This document shows positions 8,272 through 18,089 of a stretch of 64,000 nucleotides of DNA, in pieces. Position 1 is the stretch's first letter. Each line of letters starts with the position of its first letter. This DNA is from G963663495 sp963663495 (GTDB lineage Bacteria > Bacteroidota > Rhodothermia > Rhodothermales > Bin80): NCBI GenBank assembly GCA_963663495.1, contig OY760427.1, forward strand, positions 930,001-994,000, in the 5' to 3' direction. The notes under the pieces are model-generated. The model did no database searches, was not told the origin of the DNA, and worked only from the letters and a program-made list of their open reading frames with translations. The position numbers and the translations under genes are program-made.

Positions 8272-9510
8272 CTACAGTAGAACTGCTTGTAGTTCCGGCA
8301 GGTGGTCTGCACAGGGTAGGATCTTCATGCTCCATGTCTCCGACTCCCTATTCGCCATGGCTGCCCATCGTTGACGTTGACTCGAATTCATCCAACGCGC
8401 GACATTCCGGCATCGTTGAGCAATCAAACTGTTCAGGTTCTCCATGATGTTATTGGTCTGCAAACTGCGTCCCAGTTCCTCCGCCACCCCCAGTCTATGG
8501 AGCGTCAAAGTCTCTTCCAACCCCTCAGACAAGCTGTTCGCTGCCTTGGGATGGGACTCCTTCAACCCCTTTTTTATGCTCAGAAGCGCATCCTTTGCCT
8601 TGTCGTAATTCGGCTCGTCGTACGCCTGCTGCAACTCCCCCCGAACCCGCACCTTTTCGTCCTCTTTCTCAATGTAACTCACCACATTCTCTCGCTTGTG
8701 CCAGGTACACCGCTGTACCTGTGCCTTATCACCAAATACCGCTTTCACCGCCTTCCGGAGCCCTTTGGAACCATCTAAGATGACCAAAAGCCCCTTATCA
8801 TACCGCAGACCGCGATCAATCAAATCCTGCAGCAGCCCTTGTACCGCCTCGGCGTTCTCTGTCGCCGTCTCCACCATCCCTACTACTATCTTCTCGCCCG
8901 TCTCCGTAATCCCTACACAAATCAATACCTGCACCCCCTGAAAGTACTTGCCGTCCAGCAGCAACGCTACAAACGTGTTCTCCGCCAGATTACGCTCCTC
9001 CTGCTCCTTCAATACCTGTGCACTGTAACTCTTGTACTTGCGACTGATTGAGGAAGCGCTCAATCCAAAACTGCCAACAAACTCCGTTGCCACCTTCTTG
9101 TAGTTCCGCTGGCTAATACCATACACAATTTTCCGGGCGATACGCTCCACCATATTCGAATTCGGCTTGTGCAACAATTTGTAGGTCTCCAGAGGACGCG
9201 CTTTACCCTTCACCCGGTCCTGTACACGCGGCACACTCACCTTTACCCGCTCATCTCCAATCATGATAGAGCCCGGTCTGCTCCCCCACCGCTCGTACCG
9301 CCCCTTGTGCTGCTTATTGTTGTCGCGCTTTCTGCGCACACCGCAGAGAGACTTTACCTCGGCTTCCATGACCGCAAGAAAAAACGCCAGTTGCATCGTG
9401 CCAAGATGCTCTACTAACAGCTTCAGGGAATCGATCCCCGTGTCTAGTATCTTCTGGAGACCCTCCGGTAGTGTGCCGGGGTTTTCTATCTGCATGACAT
9501 CTTTGGACAT
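8272..9510 (-). CDS. IS256/Mutator-family transposase (ISMut orf2, copy A)
   Basis: 412 aa. The N-terminal DNA-binding half is followed by the DDE core: first Asp in 'LLLDGKYFQG', second Asp in 'LVILDGSKGL', the Cys-x2-His helix 'QRCTWHKRENVVSYI', and the catalytic Glu in 'NNIMENLNSLIAQRCRNVARW'. These are the diagnostic positions of the IS256 (transposase_mut) family, and length fits. It cuts and joins the element ends. It starts three bases after the stop of orf1, so the two are probably translated from one message. The three copies in this window differ by only a few residues. Confidence 0.95.
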   Translation of the reverse strand: MSKDVMQIENPGTLPEGLQKILDTGIDSLKLLVEHLGTMQLAFFLAVMEAEVKSLCGVRRKRDNNKQHKGRYERWGSRPGSIMIGDERVKVSVPRVQDRVKGKARPLETYKLLHKPNSNMVERIARKIVYGISQRNYKKVATEFVGSFGLSASSISRKYKSYSAQVLKEQEERNLAENTFVALLLDGKYFQGVQVLICVGITETGEKIVVGMVETATENAEAVQGLLQDLIDRGLRYDKGLLVILDGSKGLRKAVKAVFGDKAQVQRCTWHKRENVVSYIEKEDEKVRVRGELQQAYDEPNYDKAKDALLSIKKGLKESHPKAANSLSEGLEETLTLHRLGVAEELGRSLQTNNIMENLNSLIAQRCRNVARWMNSSQRQRWAAMANRESETWSMKILPCADHLPELQAVLL

Positions 9511-10572
9511 AGGTCAGTTATCGTTTGTCTGATTGATGGAAGGAAACAATGCTGATCGCATCGCTGGAAGATACGCAGCGCGGGGCAATCTTCGCATATG
9601 TGACTCTATCTCAAGAAGCAACAACGCCAGACAAGCACGGCGCTTGTCTGGCGGCATCCACAAGCGAACATCGCGTAGCCGCCGCACCAGCTTCTTGGAG
9701 ATATGGGCCACACAACGAGTACTTCGAAGGCCCGGACTCAACTGTTCGTACAATCCTGTCCGGTGCAGTGTCAGCGTCCTATCCAGACCCCGCAAGAGCC
9801 ACCGGGCCGCAGACCGGTTACACACCAAAAGGTCCGTATGGATCTGCATCAACGCTGCATGCGCCACCTTCGGATCCGGCACGGCGAAAGCACGCGTGAT
9901 CGCCCCCCGAATGCGCCGCCCGTCCTGCTCGGACAGATAACTCACTACACGCGTGCGCTTGTGCATCTGGCAGTGTTGCTGCTGCATACCGGTACCCAAG
10001 CACTCTTGCAGTACGCCGGTCAGCGAGGTCACATCAGGAGTGATGCAGAAGAGCCCCCGATCTGCGCACAAACCGCGCTCCAACAAGCCTTGTAACAAGT
10101 GTTGCACGCGCTCCGCATCGTGCAACGGAGCCTCCACAAAGCCCAGAATGCGCCGATAACCCTCAATGGTAGCGGCCATGCACACGACTATGGGTCGCCC
10201 CCACACTTCCATGGCATCAAGCCAAAGGATTACGTGCTCTTCTTCACACAACGGGCGCGTATCAAACACCTGCCGCGCCTGCTCGCACGCCGCAGCATCA
10301 TCATCGTACCCCAATGCCAAGCCCTGCCCTTCCCCCATAAATCATCCATCACGGTTCGATTGTTCGTCAGTTCTGGTCAACTCTCGCTGGCATGGTCAGT
10401 TCTGGTCTGTCGGAATATCTCGGGTATTTCGACCTGACAGGTATGGTGTGTGACTTGAGGTGAATAATGCCGTCCTCTCGTGCGGATACGCGATCTCTTC
10501 CTGCGCCGCTTCCACTGCCATCCTACCACTTCATGTATTTGACATTTTGCTACTTGTTTTTTATGTTGTGGC

Positions 10573-12882
10573 ATGCTTCAGCGAAGTCAGGTCTTACGAA
10601 CGCTCACCGCTCCCTGCAATGGAGAGCGTTTGGACAGGGTTCTTGCCGACGATCGTTGGCGGTTTCGCACGCAGATAGCGCGCGCTGTCTGTGAAGAGTT
10701 CGGGTTTGTTGATGCACGGGGCGAACCGCAGGTGAGCAACTGTGCGCAGGCTTTATCGAAGTTGGAGGCCCGGGGGAGGATTGTGTTGCCCAAGCCCGAG
10801 AATTGTAATGCGGCTAAGGCGGAACCGCGTAGGCGCGAGGAGCGGGTACCGGATCCGATAGCGTTACCGGACACGGTACACGGTGTCCGGGGGTTGACGA
10901 TTGAGTTGGTTGAGACGGACGAGCAGCGTATGGTGTGGAACACGTTGCTGCACTTTGAGCATCCGAGGCGTACGACCACATTTGTGGGAGCGCAGGTACG
11001 CTATCTGATAGGCAGTGCCCATGGTTACCTGGGAGCGGTGGGATTTTCGGCGGCGGCGTTGTGCCTGGCGCCCAGAGAGCACTGGATGGCGTGGAGTGAT
11101 GAGCAGCGCAAGGCGCATTTGCACCGTGTGGTGTGTTTGAGTCGTTTTCTGATACGGGGGCAGTGTCAGGATTTGGCCAGCCATGTACTGGGTAACGTAT
11201 TGAGACGGTTGGCGGATGATTTTCAGGCACGGTACTGTTACCGTCCCTGGGTTGTCGAAACGTATGTGGATCCCCAAGGGGAAGGAGCGTGTTTTGAGGT
11301 GAACAATTTTGTATTGATCGGCCATACCGCAGGCGGAAAGCGGCACAAGGAGACAAAGGAAGAGGATCCCAAGGGGCTGTATGTATACGAGTTGGACAAA
11401 GAATGGCGCGGGACCTTGGGGGAACCGGAGGAGGAGTTGCGTCCGGTGAGGGATCCGCACGAGGGGATTGACAGTGCGCAGTGGGCCGAAACGGAGTTTG
11501 GCGGAGCGCCATTGGGAGACAGGCGGTTGTCTGTGCGACTGGTAAAGAGTACGTCCATGTTGGCCGATGTGATAGGCCACAGCATTACCGCGCATACGGA
11601 TGCGGACCGCGCGGCGGTGAAGGGGCATTACCGGTTATTGGAGAGCAAGAAGGACAAAACGGTAACGCCGGAGAACATATTGGCGCCGCATCGTGGGCGT
11701 ACGATAGAGCGCATGCGTAGTCAGGAGACCGTGTTATGCATCCAGGACACGACGAAGTTGCGGTACAGTACGCGGCCGGCGTGTACGGATTTGGAGGTAA
11801 TAGGGAGTAATCAGACGACGGCGAAGACGCTGGGGTTGCCGTTGCATGCGACGCTGGTGGTGACGGAGGATGGATTGACGTTGGGGGTGTTGCGTGGCAG
11901 CTTCAAGGATCCGGAGGAGGGTCCGCATGCTCCACGGACGCAGCAGTGGATAGACGGGTTCAAGGATATATGCGAGGCGGAGGAGGAGCTGTCCGGCGAG
12001 ACGCAGGTGATCTGTGTTGCGGACCGGGAGGCGGACAGCTTTGCTATGTTTGCCGAGCAGCGCAGACAGGGTAAGGCGGAGGTATTGATACGAGCGAAGC
12101 ATGATCGCAAGCTGTTGGATGATCGCAAGCTGTTTGCGGTAATGCGCAGTGGTAAGGCTCCGGGGAATGTGGAGATAGAGATACAGCGGGTGACGGCGCG
12201 CAAGAAGCAGGCGCGCAAGCAGGCACGGAAGGGTCGCAGTTACCGGATGGTCAATGCGGAGGTACGCTACGGGAGGTTCTTGTTGCCGGATCCGAAGAAC
12301 GAGGAGGAGCCGGTGGTGATGTACGGGGTGCATGTGTTGGAGGTGGAGCCTCCGGGGGATGCGCTGCCGGTGGAGTGGATGCTATTGACCAGCCTGGAGG
12401 TAGGGAGCGTAGCGGATGCACGGCGGGTGTTGGCAATGTATCTCAAGCGGTGGCGGGTGGAAGACTTCTTCCGCGTGCTCAAGAGTGGGTGCAAGGTAGA
12501 GCGTTTGGGTCTGCGTACCTCGTTGCGTCTGCAGCGAGCAATAACGATGTATTGTGTGATATCCTGGCGCGTCATGACCTTGGTGCAATTGGGTCGGGAG
12601 GTGCCGGAGCTGGACGCGGATGTCTTTTTCACGGAGATGGAGCTGCGATTCTTGGATGGATATGCAGCACGGGTAAAGCTGCCGAAGCCCAGTACTTTGG
12701 GAGCTGCTATCCTGATCGTAGCGGTGCTCGGCGGTTATCAGAACCGCACTCGTGATGGACCGGTGGGTTACCAGATCATGTGGCGTGGCCTAGAGAGGTT
12801 ACACCTAATGACATTGGGATACGAGGTAAGAGACGAACAATTGAGTGCATGTTCGCACGGGAATTCATCTGGGTTCATATAA
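10573..12882 (+). CDS. DruA(DUF4338)-IS4/Tn5-type transposase fusion (ISB copy 1)
   Basis: 769 aa in two blocks. Residues ~1-290 match the DUF4338/DruA family ('RYLIGSAHGYLGAVGFSAAAL', then 'WSDEQRKAHLHRVV' and 'LSRFLIR', 'YRPWVVETYVDP', 'IGHTAGGKR'). From ~300 a Tn5-like transposase begins ('FGGAPLGDRRLSVRLVK'). Its catalytic Asp lies in 'CIQDTTKLRY' (~391) and the second in 'VADREADSF' (~484, the DREAD motif). The Glu lies in 'YLKRWRVEDFFRVLK' (~630), a perfect Y-x2-R-x3-E-x6-K signature. DruA is known from Druantia phage defence, but this protein moves as part of an insertion sequence; no druBCDE genes adjoin it. What the DruA part does in transposition is unknown. Confidence 0.93.
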   Translation: MLQRSQVLRTLTAPCNGERLDRVLADDRWRFRTQIARAVCEEFGFVDARGEPQVSNCAQALSKLEARGRIVLPKPENCNAAKAEPRRREERVPDPIALPDTVHGVRGLTIELVETDEQRMVWNTLLHFEHPRRTTTFVGAQVRYLIGSAHGYLGAVGFSAAALCLAPREHWMAWSDEQRKAHLHRVVCLSRFLIRGQCQDLASHVLGNVLRRLADDFQARYCYRPWVVETYVDPQGEGACFEVNNFVLIGHTAGGKRHKETKEEDPKGLYVYELDKEWRGTLGEPEEELRPVRDPHEGIDSAQWAETEFGGAPLGDRRLSVRLVKSTSMLADVIGHSITAHTDADRAAVKGHYRLLESKKDKTVTPENILAPHRGRTIERMRSQETVLCIQDTTKLRYSTRPACTDLEVIGSNQTTAKTLGLPLHATLVVTEDGLTLGVLRGSFKDPEEGPHAPRTQQWIDGFKDICEAEEELSGETQVICVADREADSFAMFAEQRRQGKAEVLIRAKHDRKLLDDRKLFAVMRSGKAPGNVEIEIQRVTARKKQARKQARKGRSYRMVNAEVRYGRFLLPDPKNEEEPVVMYGVHVLEVEPPGDALPVEWMLLTSLEVGSVADARRVLAMYLKRWRVEDFFRVLKSGCKVERLGLRTSLRLQRAITMYCVISWRVMTLVQLGREVPELDADVFFTEMELRFLDGYAARVKLPKPSTLGAAILIVAVLGGYQNRTRDGPVGYQIMWRGLERLHLMTLGYEVRDEQLSACSHGNSSGFI

Positions 12883-13049
12883 ATGGCATATCAACCTGCC
12901 TGATGTGGGCCTATGCCCCAGTGGCTACACCTGCGTGCGGTGAACTTGCATCTTGATTAGGTGACGGGTTCTGTAGAGCTTACCCGTAGACGTGAGAACC
13001 CAGACCCCGGACCGCCCGCCTGGTACAGCCCAGACGTACGGCGGAAGAG

Positions 13050-13193
13050 ATGTTTCCGCTGGTAGAGCAGTATAACGAAAGGACCCGGTCCGCAGCGGCG
13101 TCTTACGCAGAGCAGGGCATCTCGTACGGACCGTTGAATTACTGGAGGCAGAAGTATCGCCAGGAGACTGCAGCCGAGGGTTCGTGGATGTAG
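13050..13193 (+). CDS. Short helix-turn-helix frame in ISB, IS66 TnpA-like
   Basis: A 47-residue frame downstream of the transposase: 'MFPLVEQYNERTRSAAASY', then 'AEQGISYGPLNYWRQKYRQE'. It resembles the helix-turn-helix of IS66/IS3-type accessory transposase proteins (a helix, 'xxxGIS', then 'YWRxKY'). The frame continues a few codons upstream without an ATG, so it may be a truncated gene or a decayed passenger. It is conserved in all three full ISB copies and, with changes, in the stub at 25008. Function unproven. Confidence 0.35.
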   Translation: MFPLVEQYNERTRSAAASYAEQGISYGPLNYWRQKYRQETAAEGSWM

Positions 13194-13762
13194 GCAATGC
13201 AGCGCCAAGGGAAGCGGCGCAGGAAGAGATCGCGTATCCGCACGAGAGGATGGCATTATTCACCTCAAGTCACACACCATACCTGTTAGGCCGAAATACC
13301 CGAGATATTCCGACAGCCATGCCAGCGAGAGTTGACCATACCTGACGAACAATCGAACCGTAATGGATGATTTATGGGTACAGGGCAGGCCAAGCCTCCC
13401 GGAGACTCCAGAGACTCTGGAGCACGGACGCTATTTTCCTCCTCGGAAGGTGCTTCTGCCAACTGCTCCCCAGTGCCGTCTGGAGCCGCATTATCCGACG
13501 GAAGCATAACATCCTCTTCCAGACTAGACGTTAACTGCTGTACACACTGGGTGAGGTGCCGCAACAAGTCAAATTGCAGCTGCCGACCGGACGCGCCGGC
13601 ATGACGCAGCCCCTGAATGAGCTGCGATAAATCATCTGATAAACTCATAAGTGATCATGGATCCGTATGGTGAAAAGGCTTAGGAAACCCAAGCCAACAC
13701 CGAACCACAAATCACTTTTTCAGCCAACAAGGAATGGCACGCCGCCAACCGATTATGAACAA

Positions 13763-13846
13763 CTGGCGAAAGCCATCCTGTCTGCACCACCAAAGCACAA
13801 TAAGTAATTCCTGCGAAAACGCGTGGCACTCAGCCATATAACTCCC
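13763..13846 (+). repeat. 84-bp repeat, 3' end of a small gene plus element-end motif (copy 1)
   Basis: Nearly identical to 25473-25556. It reads '...LAKAILSAPPKHNK' and a stop, then ends in ATATAACTCCC, which resembles the right-end motif of the TnpB remnants. Both copies are abutted on the left by a mobile-element end. Probably a fragment of an unrecognised small element gene. Confidence 0.5.
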
Positions 13847-14694
13847 CAACAATACCCCTGCTCTCTGATCATCATCACAATCAGAACTGCATAAGCAATT
13901 GCCGAAATGATAGGGGTTCCATACCTGAGTACCCCAGACTATGAATCTTTGGCTTGATAAGGGGGTACGGACACAATGGGACGGAACGCCATACTGGCGC
14001 AGTGCATCCAGGAATACAAACAGGCAGAGGAGTCGGGCGAGCAGCCTCCATCCGTGAAGTACTTCTTCCCTCTTGGAAAATGGTTTAAAGAACTACGAGA
14101 TTGCACCGAGTGGCTACAGAAGTACTCCTTCAGCGTGGTGCGCTACACGCTGAAGGTCCAAGCGGACGCATGGAAGGCTTGCTTCAATCAAGGTAGGGGT
14201 AAACCGAAGTTCAAAGCCAAATACCGCAGTACCTCATCTTTCACGATTCCTGAAGCGGTCAAGATCAAGGATGGACGGTTGTTCATCCCTAAGCTTGGAT
14301 ACATGAAGATCCGACGTAAAGGAGGCAACCCGTATCCAGATGGGGTTCCTGTAAAAGCCGTGATTCTGCAACGGGTGGGCAAATGGTATGCCTGCATAAG
14401 CTACAAGATTGAAGCACCTGAGATCGAAGACAACGGCGTTGCCACAGGGATAGACCGTAACTGCGGACAGGTTGCCGTCGTCTCCACGGATGGCAAGCGC
14501 TGCCCTGTACCCATAAATCATCCATCACGGTTCGATTGTTCGTCAGGTATGGTCAAATATCGCTGGCATGGCTGTCGGAATATCTCGGGTATTTCGGCCT
14601 AACAGGTATGGTGTGTGACTTGAGGTGAATAATGCCATCCTCTCGTGCGGATACGCGATCTCTTCCTGCGCCGCTTCCCTTGGCGCTGCATTGC

Positions 14695-14838
14695 CTACAT
14701 CCACGAACCCTCGGCTGCAGTCTCCTGGCGATACTTCTGCCTCCAGTAATTCAACGGTCCGTACGAGATGCCCTGCTCTGCGCAAGACGCCGCTGCGGAC
14801 CGGGTCCTTTCGTTATACTGCTCTACCAGCGGAAACAT
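14695..14838 (-). CDS. Short helix-turn-helix frame in ISB copy 2
   Basis: Same 47-residue frame as at 13050, with the same reading and stop. It is downstream of the ISB transposase on the same strand. See that entry. Confidence 0.3.
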   Translation of the reverse strand: MFPLVEQYNERTRSAAASCAEQGISYGPLNYWRQKYRQETAAEGSWM

Positions 14839-15011
14839 CTCTTCCGCCGTACGTCTGGGCTGTACCAGGCGGACGGTCCGGGGTCTGGGTTCTCACGTCT
14901 ACGGGTAAGCTCTACAGAACCCGTCACCTAATCAAGATGCAAGTTCACCGCACGCTCACGCAGGTGTAGCCACTGGGGCATAGGCCCACATCAGGCAGGT
15001 TGATATGCCAT

Positions 15012-17321
15012 TTATATGAACCCAGATGAATTCCCGTGCGAACATGCACTCAATTGTTCGTCTCTTACCTCGTATCCCAATGTCATTAGGTGTAACCTCT
15101 CTAGGCCACGCCACATGATCTGGTAACCCACCGGTCCATCACGAGTGCGGTTCTGATAACCGCCGAGCACCGCTACGATCAGGATAGCAGCTCCCAAAGT
15201 ACTGGGCTTCGGCAGCTTTACCCGTGCTGCATATCCATCCAAGAATCGCAGCTCCATCTCCGTGAAAAAGACATCCGCGTCCAGCTCCGGCACCTCCCGA
15301 CCCAATTGCACCAAGGTCATGACGCGCCAGGATATCACACAATACATCGTTATTGCTCGCTGCAGACGCAACGAGGTACGCAGACCCAAACGCTCTACCT
15401 TGCACCCACTCTTGAGCACGCGGAAGAAGTCTTCCACCCGCCACCGCTTGAGATACATTGCCAACACCCGCCGTGCATCCGCTACGCTCCCTACCTCCAT
15501 GCTGGTCAATAGCATCCACTCCACCGGCAGCGCATCCCCCGGAGGCTCCACCTCCAACACATGCACCCCGTACATCACCACCGGCTCCTGCTCGTTCTTC
15601 GGATCCGGCAACAAGAACCTCCCGTAGCGTACCTCCGCATTGACCATCCGGTAACTGCGACCCTTCCGTGCCTGCTTGCGCGCCTGCTTCTTGCGCGCCG
15701 TCACCCGCTGTATCTCTATCTCCACATTCCCCGGAGCCTTACCACTGCGCATTACCGCAAACAGCTTGCGATCATCCAACAGCTTGCGATCATGCTTCGC
15801 TCGTATCAATACCTCCGCCTTACCCTGTCTGCGCTGCTCGGCAAACATAGCAAAGCTGTCCGCCTCCCGGTCCGCAACACAGATCACCTGCGTCTCGCCG
15901 GACAGCTCCTCCGCCGCCTCGCATATATCCTTGAACCCGTCTATCCACTGCTGCGTCCGCGGAGCATGCGGACCCTCCTCCGGATCCTTGAAGCTGCCAC
16001 GCAACACCCCCAACGTCAATCCATCCTCCGTCACCACCAGCGTCGCATGCAACGGCAACCCCAGCGTCTTCGCCGTCGTCTGATTACTCCCTATTACCTC
16101 CAAATCCGTACACGCCGGCCGCGTACTGTACCGCAACTTCGTCGTGTCCTGGATGCATAACACCGTCTCCTGACTACGCATGCGCTCTATCGTACGCCCA
16201 CGATGCGGCGCCAATATGTTCTCCGGCGTTACCGTTTTGTCCTTCTTGCTCTCCAATAACCGGTAATGCCCCTTCACCGCCGCGCGGTCCGCATCCGTAT
16301 GCGCGGTAATGCTGTGGCCTATCACATCGGCCAACATGGACGTGCTCTTTACCAGTCGCACAGACAACCGCCTGTCTCCCAATGGCGCTCCGCCAAACTC
16401 CGTTTCGGCCCACTGCGCACTGTCAATCCCCTCGTGCGGATCCCTCACCGGACGCAACTCCTCCTCCGGTTCCCCCAAGGTACCGCGCCATTCTTTGTCC
16501 AACTCATATACATACAGCCCCTTGGGATCCTCTTCCTTTGCCTCCTTGTGCCGCTTTCCGCCTGCGGTATGGCCGATCAATACAAAATTGTTCACCTCAA
16601 AACACGCTCCTTCCCCTTGGGGATCCACATACGTTTCGACAACCCAGGGACGGTAACAGTACCGTGCCTGAAAATCATCCGCCAACCGTCTCAATACCTT
16701 ACCCAGTACATGGCTGGCCAAATCCTGACACTGCCCCCGTATCAGAAAACGACTCAAACACACCACACGGTGCAAATGCGCCTTGCGCTGCTCATCACTC
16801 CACGCCATCCAGCACTCCCTGGGCGCCAGGCACAACGCCGCCGCCGAAAATCCCACCGCTCCCAGGTAACCATGGGCACTGCCTATCAGATAGCGTACCT
16901 GCGCTCCCACAAATGTGGTCGTACGCCTCGGATGCTCAAAGTGCAGCAACGTGTTCCACACCACACGCTGCTCGTCCGTCTCAACCAACTCAATCGTCAA
17001 CCCCCGGACACCGTGTACCGTGTCCGGTAACGCTATCGGATCCGGTACCCGCTCCTCGCGCCTACGCGGTTCCGCCTTAGCCGCATTACAATTCTCGGGC
17101 TTGGGCAACACAATCTTCCCCCGGGCCTCCAACTTCGATAAAGCCTGCGCACAGTTGCTCACCTGCGGTTCGCCCCGTGCATCAACAAACCCGAACTCTT
17201 CACAGACAGCGCGCGCTATCTGCGTGCGAAACCGCCAACGATCGTCGGCAAGAACCCTGTCCAAACGCTCTCCATTGCAGGGAGCGGTGAGCGTTCGTAA
17301 GACCTGACTTCGCTGAAGCAT
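15012..17321 (-). CDS. DruA(DUF4338)-IS4/Tn5-type transposase fusion (ISB copy 2)
   Basis: 769 aa, differing from copies 1 and 3 by only a few substitutions (for example R to K in 'EARGKIVLP' and H to C in 'APRECWMAW'). All catalytic positions (CIQD, DREAD, YREK signature) are intact, so it is predicted active. Near-identity of the copies indicates recent transposition. Confidence 0.93.
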   Translation of the reverse strand: MLQRSQVLRTLTAPCNGERLDRVLADDRWRFRTQIARAVCEEFGFVDARGEPQVSNCAQALSKLEARGKIVLPKPENCNAAKAEPRRREERVPDPIALPDTVHGVRGLTIELVETDEQRVVWNTLLHFEHPRRTTTFVGAQVRYLIGSAHGYLGAVGFSAAALCLAPRECWMAWSDEQRKAHLHRVVCLSRFLIRGQCQDLASHVLGKVLRRLADDFQARYCYRPWVVETYVDPQGEGACFEVNNFVLIGHTAGGKRHKEAKEEDPKGLYVYELDKEWRGTLGEPEEELRPVRDPHEGIDSAQWAETEFGGAPLGDRRLSVRLVKSTSMLADVIGHSITAHTDADRAAVKGHYRLLESKKDKTVTPENILAPHRGRTIERMRSQETVLCIQDTTKLRYSTRPACTDLEVIGSNQTTAKTLGLPLHATLVVTEDGLTLGVLRGSFKDPEEGPHAPRTQQWIDGFKDICEAAEELSGETQVICVADREADSFAMFAEQRRQGKAEVLIRAKHDRKLLDDRKLFAVMRSGKAPGNVEIEIQRVTARKKQARKQARKGRSYRMVNAEVRYGRFLLPDPKNEQEPVVMYGVHVLEVEPPGDALPVEWMLLTSMEVGSVADARRVLAMYLKRWRVEDFFRVLKSGCKVERLGLRTSLRLQRAITMYCVISWRVMTLVQLGREVPELDADVFFTEMELRFLDGYAARVKLPKPSTLGAAILIVAVLGGYQNRTRDGPVGYQIMWRGLERLHLMTLGYEVRDEQLSACSHGNSSGFI

Positions 17322-18089
17322 GCCACAACATAAAAAACAAGTAGCAAAATGTCAAATACATGAAGTGGTAGGATGGCAGTGGAAGCGGCGCAGGAAGAGA
17401 TCGCGTATCCGCACGAGAGGACGGCATTATTCACCTCAAGTCACACACCATACCTGTCAGGTCGAAATACCCGAGATATTCCGACAGCCATGCCAGCGAG
17501 AGTTGACCAGAACTGACGAACAATCGAACCGTGATGGATGATTTATGGGGGAAGGGCAGGGCAAGCGCGAGATCATACGGCAACCGGACGGTAAGCGTAA
17601 GACGGCAAGACTGCACCGGTATCAATGGAAATTAGCCCGACAGCAGAAAGGATCCAACCGCAGATTTCGCACTAAGAAGCGACTCTGGAAAGCTCACCGA
17701 GCGATTGCGATGACCCGCAGGAATACCAATCACCAAGCAAGCCGGAGGATCGCGAATCGCTCTTCTACGGTTGTGCTGGAAGATCTTAATGTCGTGGCGA
17801 TGACTTCATCCGCCAGAGGGACTGTTGACAATCCAGGCAGGAACATCGCCCGGAAGGCAGGGCTGAACCGTAGCATTAATGCCACCGGATGGGGGCAGTT
17901 AGACGGGATGCTGCAGTTACAAATGCCGGGAAGTGCTCAAGATCCCAGCCCCTTACACGAGTCAGGACTGCAACAAGTGCGGTCGCCTGGACAAAGCGAA
18001 TAGATTGATCCAAAGTAAATTCAAGTGTGTCTCATGTGGATAAACCGACAATGCGGACCTTAACGCTGCCGCAAACATATTGGCCTCCG

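Larger units (their letters stand above)
10324..13388 (+). mobile_element. ISB copy 1: IS4/Tn5-type element with DruA-fused transposase
   Basis: The 3.06-kb element begins CTGCCCTTCCCCCATAAAT and ends in the complementary order. The terminal inverted repeat is unusually long (about 185 bp, with scattered mismatches), extending inward as far as 'CGCGATCTCTTCCTGCGCC'. Flanking 8-bp duplications GCCAAGCC are perfect. It carries the 769-aa transposase and a short helix-turn-helix frame. It sits inside orf1 of ISMut A. Two further complete copies (14500 and 58983) and one truncated stub (25008) are in the window. Confidence 0.93.
9514..13648 (-). pseudogene. ISMut orf1 (dead transposase paralogue), split by ISB copy 1
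   Basis: The gene is present in two pieces, 13397-13648 (N-terminal) and 9514-10323 (C-terminal), separated by ISB copy 1 and its 8-bp target duplication GCCAAGCC (10316-10323 and 13389-13396). The two pieces add up to 1062 bp, exactly the length of the intact orf1 at 37904, so nothing else was lost. See that entry for domains. This copy cannot make the full protein. Confidence 0.9.
6767..13746 (-). mobile_element. ISMut copy A: IS256/Mutator-type element interrupted by ISB copy 1
   Basis: Both ends carry the same terminal inverted repeat (outer bases GGCGGCGTGCCATTCC at 6767, its complement ending at 13746). They are bordered by a perfect 9-bp target duplication AACCGATTA at 6758-6766 and 13747-13755. 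Removing the nested ISB (10324-13388) and one copy of its duplication leaves about 3.9 kb, the same size as the other copies. Contents on the minus strand are the interrupted accessory gene orf1, the transposase gene orf2 and a 1.5-kb non-coding arm. Element and target-duplication sizes fit the IS256/Mutator family (8-9 bp). Confidence 0.92.
14500..17559 (-). mobile_element. ISB copy 2 (inverted)
   Basis: A 3060-bp element flanked by perfect 8-bp duplications GGCAAGCG (14492-14499 and 17560-17567), inserted in the tnpB gene. It is in opposite orientation to ISB copy 1, which ends only 1.1 kb away, so the pair forms a very long inverted repeat that could drive inversions or hairpins. Confidence 0.95.

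Noticed and set aside
7164..8447. Short frames of 60-150 codons in the ISMut arm
   Set aside because: Not conserved as proteins between the two internal units and carry no domain; treated as non-coding.
10814..12333. Several 200-250-codon frames antisense to the ISB transposase
   Set aside because: They recur in all ISB copies only because the sense gene is conserved; composition (Pro, Ser, Arg, Leu) is that of shadow frames.
10573..17321. DruA-containing genes as a Druantia defence operon
   Set aside because: The DruA domain is fused to a transposase inside elements with clean inverted repeats and target duplications; no druBCDE genes adjoin them.
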